Assembly (NCBI GenBank): GCA_900754175.1
Contig: CAAEBS010000114.1
Location: 1 to 17,701, forward strand
From: Clostridia bacterium
GTDB lineage: Bacteria; Bacillota; Clostridia; Oscillospirales; CAG-272
Length of the DNA stretch: 17,701 nt
Direction: 5' to 3'
A program made the position numbers and the translations under genes. The notes under the pieces were generated by a model. That model worked only from the letters and a program-made list of their open reading frames with translations. It was not told where the DNA came from and made no database searches. Shown one piece after another: positions 7,805-15,360 of this stretch. Each line of letters begins with the position of its first letter. Within the stretch, counting starts at the first letter, position 1.

Positions 7805-8509
7805 ATGCTTTTCGGTTGGTTTTATTATGACTGGACGGTTCTGATCGTTCTCCCCGCCCTGATTCTTTCGGTCTGGGCGCAGATCAAGGTCAGCACCACT
7901 TACAACCGTTGCTCCCGCATTTCTACCAAAAGCGGGCTTACCGGTGCGGCGGCGGCACGGAAGATTCTTGACGCTCACGGTCTGTACGACGTGCAGATCG
8001 AACACGTTCAGGGACATCTGACCGATCACTACGACCCTACCGCAAACGTCATCCGTCTGTCCGACTCGGTATACGATGCTTCCACGGCGGCGGCTGTCGG
8101 CGTGGCGGCACATGAGGCGGGTCACGCCGTGCAGTATGCGGAAAACTATTTTCCCATCCGGGTCCGCTCGGCAATCATCCCGGTCACCCGTTTCGGCTCC
8201 ATGCTCTCCATTCCGATCTTCATGATCGGTCTGATCTTCGCCAGCGACCTTCTGTTGTTGCTCGGAATCGTGCTGTACGCCGCCGTCGCCTTCTTTCAGC
8301 TGGTGACCCTCCCGGTGGAGTTCAACGCTTCTGCCCGTGCCATACGGGTCCTGCGGGAGTCCTCCATGCTTGACGAGGAGGAACTGAAAGCCTCCCGGCA
8401 GGTGCTTACCGCCGCCGCTCTCACCTACGTTGCGGCGCTTCTGACTTCTCTGCTCACCCTGCTCCGACTGCTTGTCCTTGCGGGAGGAAGAAGCAACCGC
8501 AGAAGATGA
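7805..8509 (+). CDS. Membrane zinc metallopeptidase, YugP type
   Basis: A 234-residue protein of the neutral zinc metallopeptidase family that includes B. subtilis YugP. One transmembrane segment covers about 6-26. Then a soluble part carries the zinc motif HEAGH (103-107: H103, E104, H107), with E172 in LPVEFNASARA as the probable third ligand. Hydrophobic segments lie near 135-147, 148-170 and 201-226. The tail is basic (GGRSNRRR), suggesting a cytosolic C-terminus. AGAAAGGAAT precedes the ATG 27 bases after fmt. The substrate is unknown. Its place between fmt and rsmB differs from B. subtilis, where these two genes are adjacent. Confidence 0.93.
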   Translation: MLFGWFYYDWTVLIVLPALILSVWAQIKVSTTYNRCSRISTKSGLTGAAAARKILDAHGLYDVQIEHVQGHLTDHYDPTANVIRLSDSVYDASTAAAVGVAAHEAGHAVQYAENYFPIRVRSAIIPVTRFGSMLSIPIFMIGLIFASDLLLLLGIVLYAAVAFFQLVTLPVEFNASARAIRVLRESSMLDEEELKASRQVLTAAALTYVAALLTSLLTLLRLLVLAGGRSNRRR

Positions 8510-8521
8510 ACCGATATAAAA

Positions 8522-8555
8522 ATCAGGGCTGTCGCACGGCGTGCACAGCCCCGAT
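8522..8555 (+). other. Long intercistronic hairpin before rsmB
   Basis: GGGCTGT (8526-8532) pairs with ACAGCCC (8545-8551) and GCAC (8534-8537) with GTGC (8541-8544). There is a one-base bulge at 8533 and a GGC loop, and the outer ATC/GAT pairs extend it past one mismatch. A-rich bases precede the stem, but no T-run follows it, so it is not a normal intrinsic terminator. It may be a decayed terminator, a processing site, or an RNA structure that separates the peptidase from the rsmB-rlmN pair. Confidence 0.6.
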
Positions 8556-8588
8556 TCCTGTATTTCCGGCGTTTCCAAAGGAGGATCT

Positions 8589-9887
8589 ATGACCCCAAGA
8601 CAACTTGCTTTCCGGCTTCTCCAGAAATATGCGACCTCCGACCAGTATTCCAATCTGGCGCTGGATCATGCGCTTTCCGGAAGCGACCTTTCCGAGGCGG
8701 ACCGTCGCTTGGTATCCGCCCTTTTTTACGGCGTGATCGAAAGCCGGATCACGCTTGACTATCAGATATCCCGCCTTTCGGAGCGCCCGCTGGAAAAGCT
8801 TGATCTCCCCACGCTGACCGCCCTGCGCATGGGGCTTTATCAGCTGATCCGGCTTGACCGGATCCCCACCCACGCCGCCATTTACGAAACGGTTTCAGTG
8901 GTGCCGAGGAAAAGCGCCCCCTTTGTCAACGCCGTTCTCCGGGCTTACACACGCACCCCCAGCGTCCTGTTGCCGGAGAGCGAAAGCGTCACCCCGGCAG
9001 AGCGCCTTTCGGTTGCCTGCTCGGTCCTCCCCGCCCTTGCGGAAAAATTCATCCGGGTGTACGGAGAGGAGCGTGCGGAAAAAATTCTGAACGCTTTCGG
9101 ACAAAACCCCGCCATTACGCTCCGGGTCAACAGCCTCAAAACCTCACGGGAAGCGCTTGCCTCCATGCTCGGCGGTGCCGAACCGACCGCACTTTCGGGC
9201 GACGGTCTGCGCCTGCGTGGCTCGGTCCGGGAACTTCCCGGCTTTGAGGAAGGTCTGTTTTTCGTGCAGGACGAGGCGTCTCAGCTTTGCGTGGAGGCAC
9301 TGGGCGCCATACCGGGCGACACGGTGATGGACGTATGTGCCTGCCCCGGCTCCAAAAGTTTTGGGTGCGCTGTCCGGATGCGGAACACCGGGCGGGTGCT
9401 TTCCTTTGATCTGCATGAAAAAAAGCTTTCTCTTATCGAATCAGGCGCCCAAAGATTGGGTATAACTATCATTACCCCTTCTGTGCAGGACGCCCGGGAG
9501 CCGATTGCAGAGCTTGTCGGGCGTGCCGACCGGGTACTCTGCGACGTGCCCTGTTCCGGATTCGGCGTGATCGCCAAAAAGCCGGAGCTTCGCTATAAGA
9601 ATCCTGCCGACTCGGCGGCGCTTCCGGCAATCCAGAGCGCTATTCTGGAAAACGCCTGCCGCTACGTTGCGCCCGGCGGCGTACTCGTTTATTCCACCTG
9701 TACGGTGTTCCCCGAGGAAAATCAGGACAACGTCGTGCGCTTTCTGGAGCGCCACCCCGAATTTTCTCTCACCCCGTTCCGTGCCGGCGCCCTTGACTGC
9801 CCGGCGGGAATGATTACTCTTTTACCCGACGAATTTCCCACGGACGGATTTTTTATCGCCCGCATGGAAAAGAAAGGAGCGCTATGA
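8589..9887 (+). CDS. rsmB: 16S rRNA m5C967 methyltransferase RsmB
   Basis: A 432-residue protein. The N-terminal NusB-like RNA-binding domain (about 4-130) contains FYGVIESRITLDY and APFVNAVLR; the C-terminal half is a SAM-dependent m5C methyltransferase. The SAM loop is DVCACPGSKS (248-257). The two catalytic cysteines are C322 in DVPCSGFG and C371 in STCTVFPEEN. The start at 8589 is set by AAAGGAGGATCT immediately before the ATG; a longer GTG reading from 8541 would run through the hairpin. The gene ends with the ATGA overlap onto rlmN. Confidence 0.96.
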   Translation: MTPRQLAFRLLQKYATSDQYSNLALDHALSGSDLSEADRRLVSALFYGVIESRITLDYQISRLSERPLEKLDLPTLTALRMGLYQLIRLDRIPTHAAIYETVSVVPRKSAPFVNAVLRAYTRTPSVLLPESESVTPAERLSVACSVLPALAEKFIRVYGEERAEKILNAFGQNPAITLRVNSLKTSREALASMLGGAEPTALSGDGLRLRGSVRELPGFEEGLFFVQDEASQLCVEALGAIPGDTVMDVCACPGSKSFGCAVRMRNTGRVLSFDLHEKKLSLIESGAQRLGITIITPSVQDAREPIAELVGRADRVLCDVPCSGFGVIAKKPELRYKNPADSAALPAIQSAILENACRYVAPGGVLVYSTCTVFPEENQDNVVRFLERHPEFSLTPFRAGALDCPAGMITLLPDEFPTDGFFIARMEKKGAL

Positions 9888-10969
9888 GCCAAACGACCGA
9901 TCTTCTGGCACTGATGCCGGACGAGCTGGAAAGCTTTATGAAAAGCATCGGCGAGCCTGCCTACCGTGCCGGTCAGCTCTTTTCGCAGATGCACCGGGGA
10001 ATTTCTCCCGACCGGATGACCAACATCGGCAAGGCGACGCTTGAAAAAATGCGGGCGGCAGGCGCTCACTTTTACCTGCCCACCGTCCGCCGGAAGTTGG
10101 TTTCCGCCATTGACGGCACGGTGAAATATCTGTTTGCCCTGGAGGACGGAAACTGCGTGGAAAGCGTGCTGATGAAGTACAACCACGGAAACACCGTGTG
10201 CATTTCCTCACAGGTCGGTTGCCGCATGGGCTGTGCTTTCTGCGCCTCCACTATCGGCGGCAAGGTGCGGGATCTGCTCCCCTCCGAAATCCTCGGTCAG
10301 GTGATCGCCGCCGGAGCGGACAGCGGAGAGCGGATCTCCAACATCGTGATGATGGGCATCGGCGAGCCGCTGGACAACTACGACAACGTTATCCGCTTTC
10401 TGCATCTGGTGGGCGCTCCCGGCGGGCTGAACATCGGCTACCGGCACATTTCGCTTTCCACCTGCGGGCTTGCCGACCGGATTCTCATGCTGGCAAAGGA
10501 GGATCTGCCCATTACGCTCTCCATTTCCCTGCACGCCTCGGACGACGCCACACGAAGCGCCATTATGCCGGTGAACCGGAAATGGAACATTGACGCCCTC
10601 CTTGACGCCTGCAAGCGCTATTACGCCGCCACCGGACGGCGCATATCCTTTGAATATACGCTGATCGCCGGCAAAAACGATTCGGTGAAAGACGCCGTCG
10701 CCCTTGCCGCCCTGCTGAATTCCCGCCTGCGGGAAAGAGGCAAAGACAGCGTGCCGATCCACGTCAATCTGATTCCGGTCAATCCCGTCCGGGAAACCGG
10801 ATTTTCGGCAACCGACCGCAATTCCCTGCTTCGCTTTGCGCAGACGCTTGAAAAGAAAGGGATCCGTGCCACGGTGCGCCGCAAGCTTGGCTCCGACATC
10901 AACGCCTCCTGCGGTCAGCTCCGGCGGGCGGAAGAACAGAAAGCCGACGGGGAGGGCGACAAAAACTGA
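9884..10969 (+). CDS. rlmN: Dual-specificity 23S rRNA/tRNA m2A methyltransferase RlmN
   Basis: A 361-residue radical SAM enzyme that makes 2-methyladenosine at A2503 of 23S rRNA and, in the studied enzymes, A37 of some tRNAs. The [4Fe-4S] motif is C113, C117, C120 (CRMGCAFC). The two catalytic cysteines match the E. coli C118/C355 pair: C106 in VCISSQ and C343 in NASCGQL. GIGEPLDNYDN and SLHASDD are also family-typical. The start overlaps the rsmB stop by four bases. The 57 bases that follow contain no promoter or terminator that I recognise. Confidence 0.98.
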   Translation: MSQTTDLLALMPDELESFMKSIGEPAYRAGQLFSQMHRGISPDRMTNIGKATLEKMRAAGAHFYLPTVRRKLVSAIDGTVKYLFALEDGNCVESVLMKYNHGNTVCISSQVGCRMGCAFCASTIGGKVRDLLPSEILGQVIAAGADSGERISNIVMMGIGEPLDNYDNVIRFLHLVGAPGGLNIGYRHISLSTCGLADRILMLAKEDLPITLSISLHASDDATRSAIMPVNRKWNIDALLDACKRYYAATGRRISFEYTLIAGKNDSVKDAVALAALLNSRLRERGKDSVPIHVNLIPVNPVRETGFSATDRNSLLRFAQTLEKKGIRATVRRKLGSDINASCGQLRRAEEQKADGEGDKN

Positions 10970-11026
10970 TTTTTTCCGACAGATGCTCACACTTTGCGCT
11001 ACATAAGACCACCAAAGGAGCATCGT

Positions 11027-12289
11027 ATGAAATTCAGATTCCGGAAATCCTCTCCCCCACATCCCGAAAAAAGGAACACCCGCCGCTTTTTTCTCTGCGG
11101 TCGGGATACCCTGCGGCAAAAGGACAGCAATCTGTCCGACACGCCGATTGAATTTTCCGCCCTTTTTGAATTTGCCTCCCTGCCGGATGGCGATCCGGAT
11201 GCGGAACGGAAAAAGCGATCTTTCCGCTCGGGTCTCGGAAAGCGCCTGAAGCTTGCCGGCAAGCGGGCAAAGGACTTTCTTTTCGGCTTCTTTTCGGCGC
11301 TTGGCGCCGGGATCCGTCGAAAACTGGAGGAACGCCGACAGAAGAAAAAGGCGAAAAAGCACGAGAGTCTGTATCTTTACAGCGGGGCGCTCTGCGCCGC
11401 CGTGCTGGTCGCCCTGCTCTCTGCCGCCGCCGTGCTGGCGGGGCTGTTTCTGCGCTACGGCGCCCCCTACGACACGGTCACGGTACCGGATCTTACCGGT
11501 CGCCCTCTTGCGACTGAGCCGGACGAGCCTTTTTCCTATATCATTCACTATGAATACAATCCCGACGTCTCGCCGGGTGTTGTGATATCCCAGTCCCCGA
11601 AAGCGGGCGTGACCCGCAAGATCTACCGGCACGACCGCCACTGCACGCTGACCCTGACGGTCAGCCGGGAAGCCGAACGCTATCAGTTGCCGGAGCTTGG
11701 CGGAATGTCGCTCCGGGACGCCGAGCTGGAGCTTCGCCGGCACGGGCTTACCGTGCGCATTGCCGAAGAATACTCCGACACGGTGGACGCCGGGCATATT
11801 CTTTTGCAGGAGCCTGTGGCGGGTGCGGTCTTTTGCGGCAGCGGTGAGGTAACGCTGACCGTCAGCCTTGGCACGCTGACCCTGACCGCCGCCGTTCCCA
11901 ATCTTCTGGAACTGACCGAAATGCAGGCAGTGTCCCTGCTGGAAGCGGCAGGGCTTGTCCCGGGTGAGATCACCTACCGGAATTCCACTCTGCCCGCCGG
12001 AAGCGTAATTGCACAGGCAACTCCCGCCGGCACGCAGATTCCCCTCGGCTCTTCCGTCTCCTTTACCGTCAGCGCCGGAGAGGTCACGGCGGAAAGAACC
12101 GTTCCCTCGCTGTACGGGCTTTCGCTTGCCGAAGCGACCGAAGCACTCCGTGGCGTGGGGCTTCTGGTGGGCAACGTCATTCTGGTGCCCTCCGCCGCCC
12201 CCTCGGGAACCGTGATCTCCCAGACGCCGCCCGCCGGCGTCCGCATCACCTCTTCCCTCCTCACAGTCGATCTCTACGTCAGCGCATAG
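11027..12289 (+). CDS. Kinase-less membrane protein with four PASTA repeats
   Basis: A 420-residue protein, started at 11027 because AAAGGAG lies six bases before that ATG. Residues 1-114 are cytosolic and very basic (KKRSFRSGLGKRLKLAGKRAKD near 62-83, RRQKKKAKK near 103-111). A single transmembrane helix covers about 115-142. The outside part holds four PASTA-like repeats at about 150-213 (most divergent), 218-282, 286-350 and 356-419, each starting VP/LP and ending in a T/V-rich strand such as VSFTVSAG. PASTA repeats bind peptidoglycan or muropeptides. Position between rlmN and rsgA is exactly that of the PASTA kinase PrkC, but no kinase P-loop, HRD or DFG motif exists in the N-terminal part and there is no PP2C phosphatase gene. 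It could be a sensor or wall anchor without its own kinase. It is not a penicillin-binding protein, as no such domain is present. Confidence 0.88.
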   Translation: MKFRFRKSSPPHPEKRNTRRFFLCGRDTLRQKDSNLSDTPIEFSALFEFASLPDGDPDAERKKRSFRSGLGKRLKLAGKRAKDFLFGFFSALGAGIRRKLEERRQKKKAKKHESLYLYSGALCAAVLVALLSAAAVLAGLFLRYGAPYDTVTVPDLTGRPLATEPDEPFSYIIHYEYNPDVSPGVVISQSPKAGVTRKIYRHDRHCTLTLTVSREAERYQLPELGGMSLRDAELELRRHGLTVRIAEEYSDTVDAGHILLQEPVAGAVFCGSGEVTLTVSLGTLTLTAAVPNLLELTEMQAVSLLEAAGLVPGEITYRNSTLPAGSVIAQATPAGTQIPLGSSVSFTVSAGEVTAERTVPSLYGLSLAEATEALRGVGLLVGNVILVPSAAPSGTVISQTPPAGVRITSSLLTVDLYVSA

Positions 12290-12387
12290 CCGGAAAATTT
12301 TGCTTCATCGTTTGCCAACCTCCGCAACGGTAAAACCCCGTGTCAGCATATTCTCTGACCCTTGTTTCAAGTCTTTTGAAAGGGGTC

Positions 12388-12421
12388 CGGGGAAAACTTT
12401 TCTTCAGAAAAGTTTTCCCCG
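12388..12421. repeat. Dispersed palindromic repeat, copy 2
   Basis: The left arm CGGGGAAAACTTTTCT (12388-12403), two central bases (TC) and an exact complement at 12406-12421 form a 16-base stem. A second, weaker hairpin lies just before it: GACCC near 12357 can pair with GGGTC at 12383-12387, with CTTGTTTCAAG and CTTTTGAAAG inside. The element fills most of the 160-base gap between the PASTA gene and rsgA and ends about 17 bases before the rsgA ribosome binding site. It has no T-run after the stem, and rsgA has no separate promoter that I can see, so it could modulate read-through or mRNA stability rather than end transcription. Confidence 0.82.
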
Positions 12422-12449
12422 CCACTCCACCACCACAGAAAGGAACCAC

Positions 12450-13382
12450 ATGGAAAATCTGAAAAAAGGTATCATTCTCAAGGGCGTAGGCGGGCTTTAC
12501 AGCGTCCGTCTTCTGACGCCGGAAAGTGAAAAAGAGCCTGTCATCCGTTGCCGTGCACGGGGCGCTTTCCGCCACAACCGGGAAACGCCGCTTCCGGGTG
12601 ACCGGGTGGAGGTACTGTGCGAGGGCGAGGAGCAGGAACCTGTCATCCACCGGATCTGTCCCCGGCAGAATTCACTGATCCGCCCCCCGCTTGCCAATCT
12701 GGATTTTCTTTTCGTCACCTTTGCATCAGCCGCCCCCACGCCTATTCTTTCCACGGTGGACAAGCTGATTGCGATCGCCGAATACAACCGCATTGAGCCG
12801 CTGATCGTGGTGACGAAATCCGAGCTGAATCCGGAAATGGCGGACACGCTGGCAAATCTTTATCAAAACGCCGGCTTCCGGACCTTTGAGGTCAGCGCAA
12901 AGGTGGACACCGGGATCGCCCCGCTGGAACGCTTTGTGGCAGAGGAGCTTTCACATAAGATCGCCGCATTTGCCGGCGCCTCCGGCATCGGAAAATCCAC
13001 CCTGCTGAACCGCCTGTTCCCCGGACTTTCGCTGAGCACCTTTGAAATCAGCCGAAAGACCGAACGTGGACGGCACACCACACGGCAGGTGGAGCTGTTC
13101 CCGCTCGGCGACACGCCCGACTGCGGATACATAGCCGACACGCCCGGCTTTTCCCTGCTGGATTTCGAGCGCTTCGACTTTTTCGACAAGGAAGCGCTGC
13201 CCGAGACCATGCGGGAATTCCGCCCCTACCTCGGAGAATGCCGGTACACCAAGTGTTCCCATACCAAGGAGGACGGCTGCGCCGTTTTGCAGGCGGTAAA
13301 GGAAGGTAAGATCGCCCCCTCCCGCCACGCAAGCTATGTCGAGCTTTACGAAACGCTCCGGCACAAGAAAAAATGGGACTGA
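12450..13382 (+). CDS. rsgA: Ribosome small-subunit assembly GTPase RsgA
   Basis: A 310-residue circularly permuted GTPase that helps late maturation of the 30S subunit. An N-terminal OB fold (about 1-75, with PGDRVEVL) precedes the permuted G domain: G4-like TKSE (122-125), then G1 GASGIGKST (176-184) and G3 DTPG (230-233). A C-terminal zinc motif follows (C264, C269, H271, C277). G4 reads TKSE rather than NKxD. The start at 12450 follows GAAAGGAACCAC; a longer reading would translate the palindromic repeat. As in B. subtilis it follows the PASTA gene, but rpe, which normally comes next, is missing and thiN follows after 36 bases. Confidence 0.97.
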   Translation: MENLKKGIILKGVGGLYSVRLLTPESEKEPVIRCRARGAFRHNRETPLPGDRVEVLCEGEEQEPVIHRICPRQNSLIRPPLANLDFLFVTFASAAPTPILSTVDKLIAIAEYNRIEPLIVVTKSELNPEMADTLANLYQNAGFRTFEVSAKVDTGIAPLERFVAEELSHKIAAFAGASGIGKSTLLNRLFPGLSLSTFEISRKTERGRHTTRQVELFPLGDTPDCGYIADTPGFSLLDFERFDFFDKEALPETMREFRPYLGECRYTKCSHTKEDGCAVLQAVKEGKIAPSRHASYVELYETLRHKKKWD

Positions 13383-13418
13383 CCAAAACCCCCGAAAAAA
13401 AATAGGAGAGCATTACAT

Positions 13419-14042
13419 ATGAAAGCATTTATTTATACAGGCGGCACAATCTACCCGGAGGGGATCACCGAATCCCCGAAAGGCGGCGACCTTTGCATTG
13501 CGGCGGACGTCGGTTACCAGAACGCCCTGAAGCTCGGCGTAAAGATCGATATCCTTCTGGGCGATTTCGATTCCCTCGGCACGCCGCCCCCGGACAAGCA
13601 ACTGGAAATCCTGACGGTTCCCGCCGAAAAGGATTTCACCGACACCCAGCTTGCCGTGCAGACCGCTCTTGAGCGGGGTGCGGACGACATCGTGATTATC
13701 GGCGGACTTTCGGGAAGACTGGATCACACGCTTTCCTCGCTTGCCATTCTGGAAGATCTTTCTCTGAAAAAGGTGCACGCCCTCATCACCGACGGTCACA
13801 ACCGTGCCCGTTTTCTTTCCTCCACCAGCACGCTGATTCCCAAAAGCCATTTTCGCTACCTTTCGCTGATTGCGGTCAGTGAGCGGGTCCGTGGCGTCAG
13901 CATTGAGGGATGCAAATATCCGCTGAAAAACGCCACGCTGGAACGCTGTTATCAGTATGCGGTCTCCAACGAGCTGTGCGGAAACTGCGCTCTGATCTCG
14001 GTGCGCCGGGGCGACGTTTACGTGATAGAGAGCACCGACTGA
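13419..14042 (+). CDS. thiN: Thiamine pyrophosphokinase
   Basis: A 207-residue protein that converts thiamine to thiamine diphosphate with ATP. Family motifs are GDFDS (48-52), EKDFTDTQ (70-77) and GGLSGRLDH (95-103), which form the ATP- and Mg-binding site; a C-terminal beta-rich thiamine-binding domain follows. AATAGGAGA precedes the ATG. It closes the plus-strand run: its TGA directly abuts the TCA (stop in reverse) of the antisense gene, leaving no room for a terminator. Confidence 0.96.
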   Translation: MKAFIYTGGTIYPEGITESPKGGDLCIAADVGYQNALKLGVKIDILLGDFDSLGTPPPDKQLEILTVPAEKDFTDTQLAVQTALERGADDIVIIGGLSGRLDHTLSSLAILEDLSLKKVHALITDGHNRARFLSSTSTLIPKSHFRYLSLIAVSERVRGVSIEGCKYPLKNATLERCYQYAVSNELCGNCALISVRRGDVYVIESTD

Positions 14043-15230
14043 TCATCCCGCCTCATTGGCAGGGGTCGTCAGAAGCAGTGGATAGCGTTCCAGCCACATG
14101 AGCGTCTGGCACAGAATCCCCAGCATCCGGATGCGCTTTACCGTGCTTTTTTCCCGCTTGACCACGGCAAGGATCCCGTCGCCGTAAAGACGCCTCAGCT
14201 CCTTCCGGTCGCACGACTCGGTCAGCTCCCACAACCGTTGCTCCAGCCCCCGGAAGCGCTTTTCCGGGCTTTCATGCTCTGCCGGCGCCACCCCCTCGGC
14301 GCAAACGCCGTAAAACATTCCCAGCCGGTCGGCACGTTCCCGGGCATAGGAAATACTCTGACACAGCGTACTGTCCTCAAAAAGGAGAGTGCGCTTTTGT
14401 CTTGCACGGCACGCACGAAGCTCTGCCAGAAGCCCCGGCATCCATGCGTCAAACTGCGGATAGTCAAAGGCGATCAGGATCTCGTTCAGCTCCTGCGCCA
14501 GATCGTCCGCCTCCTGCAAGCGGAGCAGAACCGGCTCCACCCCCTCCTCCTGCGCTTCCTCATACGTCGGCGGAACGATGCGGAAACCGGTCATTCCCAC
14601 CCGGGAAAAGACCACACATTCCCCCGGCGCCACCTCCCGGATGCCGGGATAAAAATCCTTTGCCGTACAGCTTCCGACCGGGGACAGCAGGTGGGTCGTC
14701 AGCTTTTGCGTGCTGATGGCGGGCAGGTCCTCATGGGCACGCAACATTCCCTTGATCTCGGAGGCAAAGCGCAATACTCCCTCCTCAAAGGTATAATACA
14801 GCGGCTTTTTCCCGCCCGGGTCCCTCGCCAGCAGAACCTCCCCACGGTACTCGTCGCACAGAGCAAACGCATAATCCCCCGAGAGGCAGGAAAAAAGATC
14901 GGCGCCAAGGGTAAGGTAGGATTCCGCCACCGCCTGCGCCGCACTCTCAAAGTCCAGAAGGTCAAAATCTCCGTTCTGCCCCCGGCAGTTTTTCAGTTCT
15001 CCGTCAAAGCAGACGGTATAATTTTTGCCGTTCCGGCTGACCGTATACGGCTCTCTTGCCCGCTCGGGTTCCCCGATGATACACCGGTTATGGTACAGCC
15101 CGATTCCGCCGTTGAGATAAGCTCCGCTCTGATCCTGCCCCCGCAGGATCATGGCACGCCCCATTTCCCGCAGGGTGGAAAAGTCTACGCCCGACTTTTC
15201 AAAGTCGATAATTCCGCACATGGAACTCAT
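14043..15230 (-). CDS. Asparagine-synthetase-like class II glutamine amidotransferase lacking the PP-loop
   Basis: A 395-residue protein. Residues 5-210 match the AsnB glutaminase domain: C5 in MCGIID, RGQDQSG (30-36, usually RGPD), DGELKN (76-81, usually NGEIYN), GDYAFAL (118-124), ARDPGGKKPLYY (135-146) and FASEIKGML (155-163). The C-terminal 185 residues show no SGGxDS ATP-pyrophosphatase loop and are far shorter than the AsnB synthetase domain, so asparagine synthesis is unlikely. The Asn-to-Asp change at 76 alters the usual oxyanion-hole residue, so glutaminase activity is also in doubt. GGAGG lies 12 bases before the ATG at 15230. The inner ATG at 15221 would expose the cysteine at position 2, as the class requires, but is 21 bases from that site; the start is therefore uncertain. 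It is transcribed against thiN and stands alone. Confidence 0.82.
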   Translation of the reverse strand: MSSMCGIIDFEKSGVDFSTLREMGRAMILRGQDQSGAYLNGGIGLYHNRCIIGEPERAREPYTVSRNGKNYTVCFDGELKNCRGQNGDFDLLDFESAAQAVAESYLTLGADLFSCLSGDYAFALCDEYRGEVLLARDPGGKKPLYYTFEEGVLRFASEIKGMLRAHEDLPAISTQKLTTHLLSPVGSCTAKDFYPGIREVAPGECVVFSRVGMTGFRIVPPTYEEAQEEGVEPVLLRLQEADDLAQELNEILIAFDYPQFDAWMPGLLAELRACRARQKRTLLFEDSTLCQSISYARERADRLGMFYGVCAEGVAPAEHESPEKRFRGLEQRLWELTESCDRKELRRLYGDGILAVVKREKSTVKRIRMLGILCQTLMWLERYPLLLTTPANEAG

Positions 15231-15283
15231 AATTGGGAAAGCCCTCCTCCTCTGTCTTTTCCGACGGATTTCCCGTCGAAACT

Positions 15284-15289
15284 ATTATA
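15284..15289 (-). promoter_or_regulatory. Possible -10 box of the AsnB-like gene
   Basis: Read on the minus strand, 15289-15284 is TATAAT, about 54 bases before the ATG at 15230. No good -35 box lies 16-18 bases further upstream. The leader would contain a 6-base hairpin (CGACGG/CCGTCG at 15262-15267 and 15273-15278) just before the GAGGAGG ribosome binding site. Confidence 0.45.
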
Positions 15290-15360
15290 TGAGCTCCGGA
15301 CGGCGGATATTTCCGGTTTGCGCCGGCATTTCGCCGGACGTCCCTTATTTTTCCGGGAAC

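Noticed and set aside
10208..11797. Minus-strand open frame of 529 codons opposite rlmN and the PASTA gene
   Set aside because: Shadow of two real genes; no ribosome binding site or domain.
11027..12289. PASTA gene as a PrkC-type Ser/Thr kinase or a penicillin-binding protein
   Set aside because: The N-terminal part has no kinase motifs and is too short, and there is no transpeptidase SxxK or KTG region.
14043..15230. Functional asparagine synthetase (asnB)
   Set aside because: The ATP-pyrophosphatase SGGxDS loop is absent and the protein is much shorter than AsnB.
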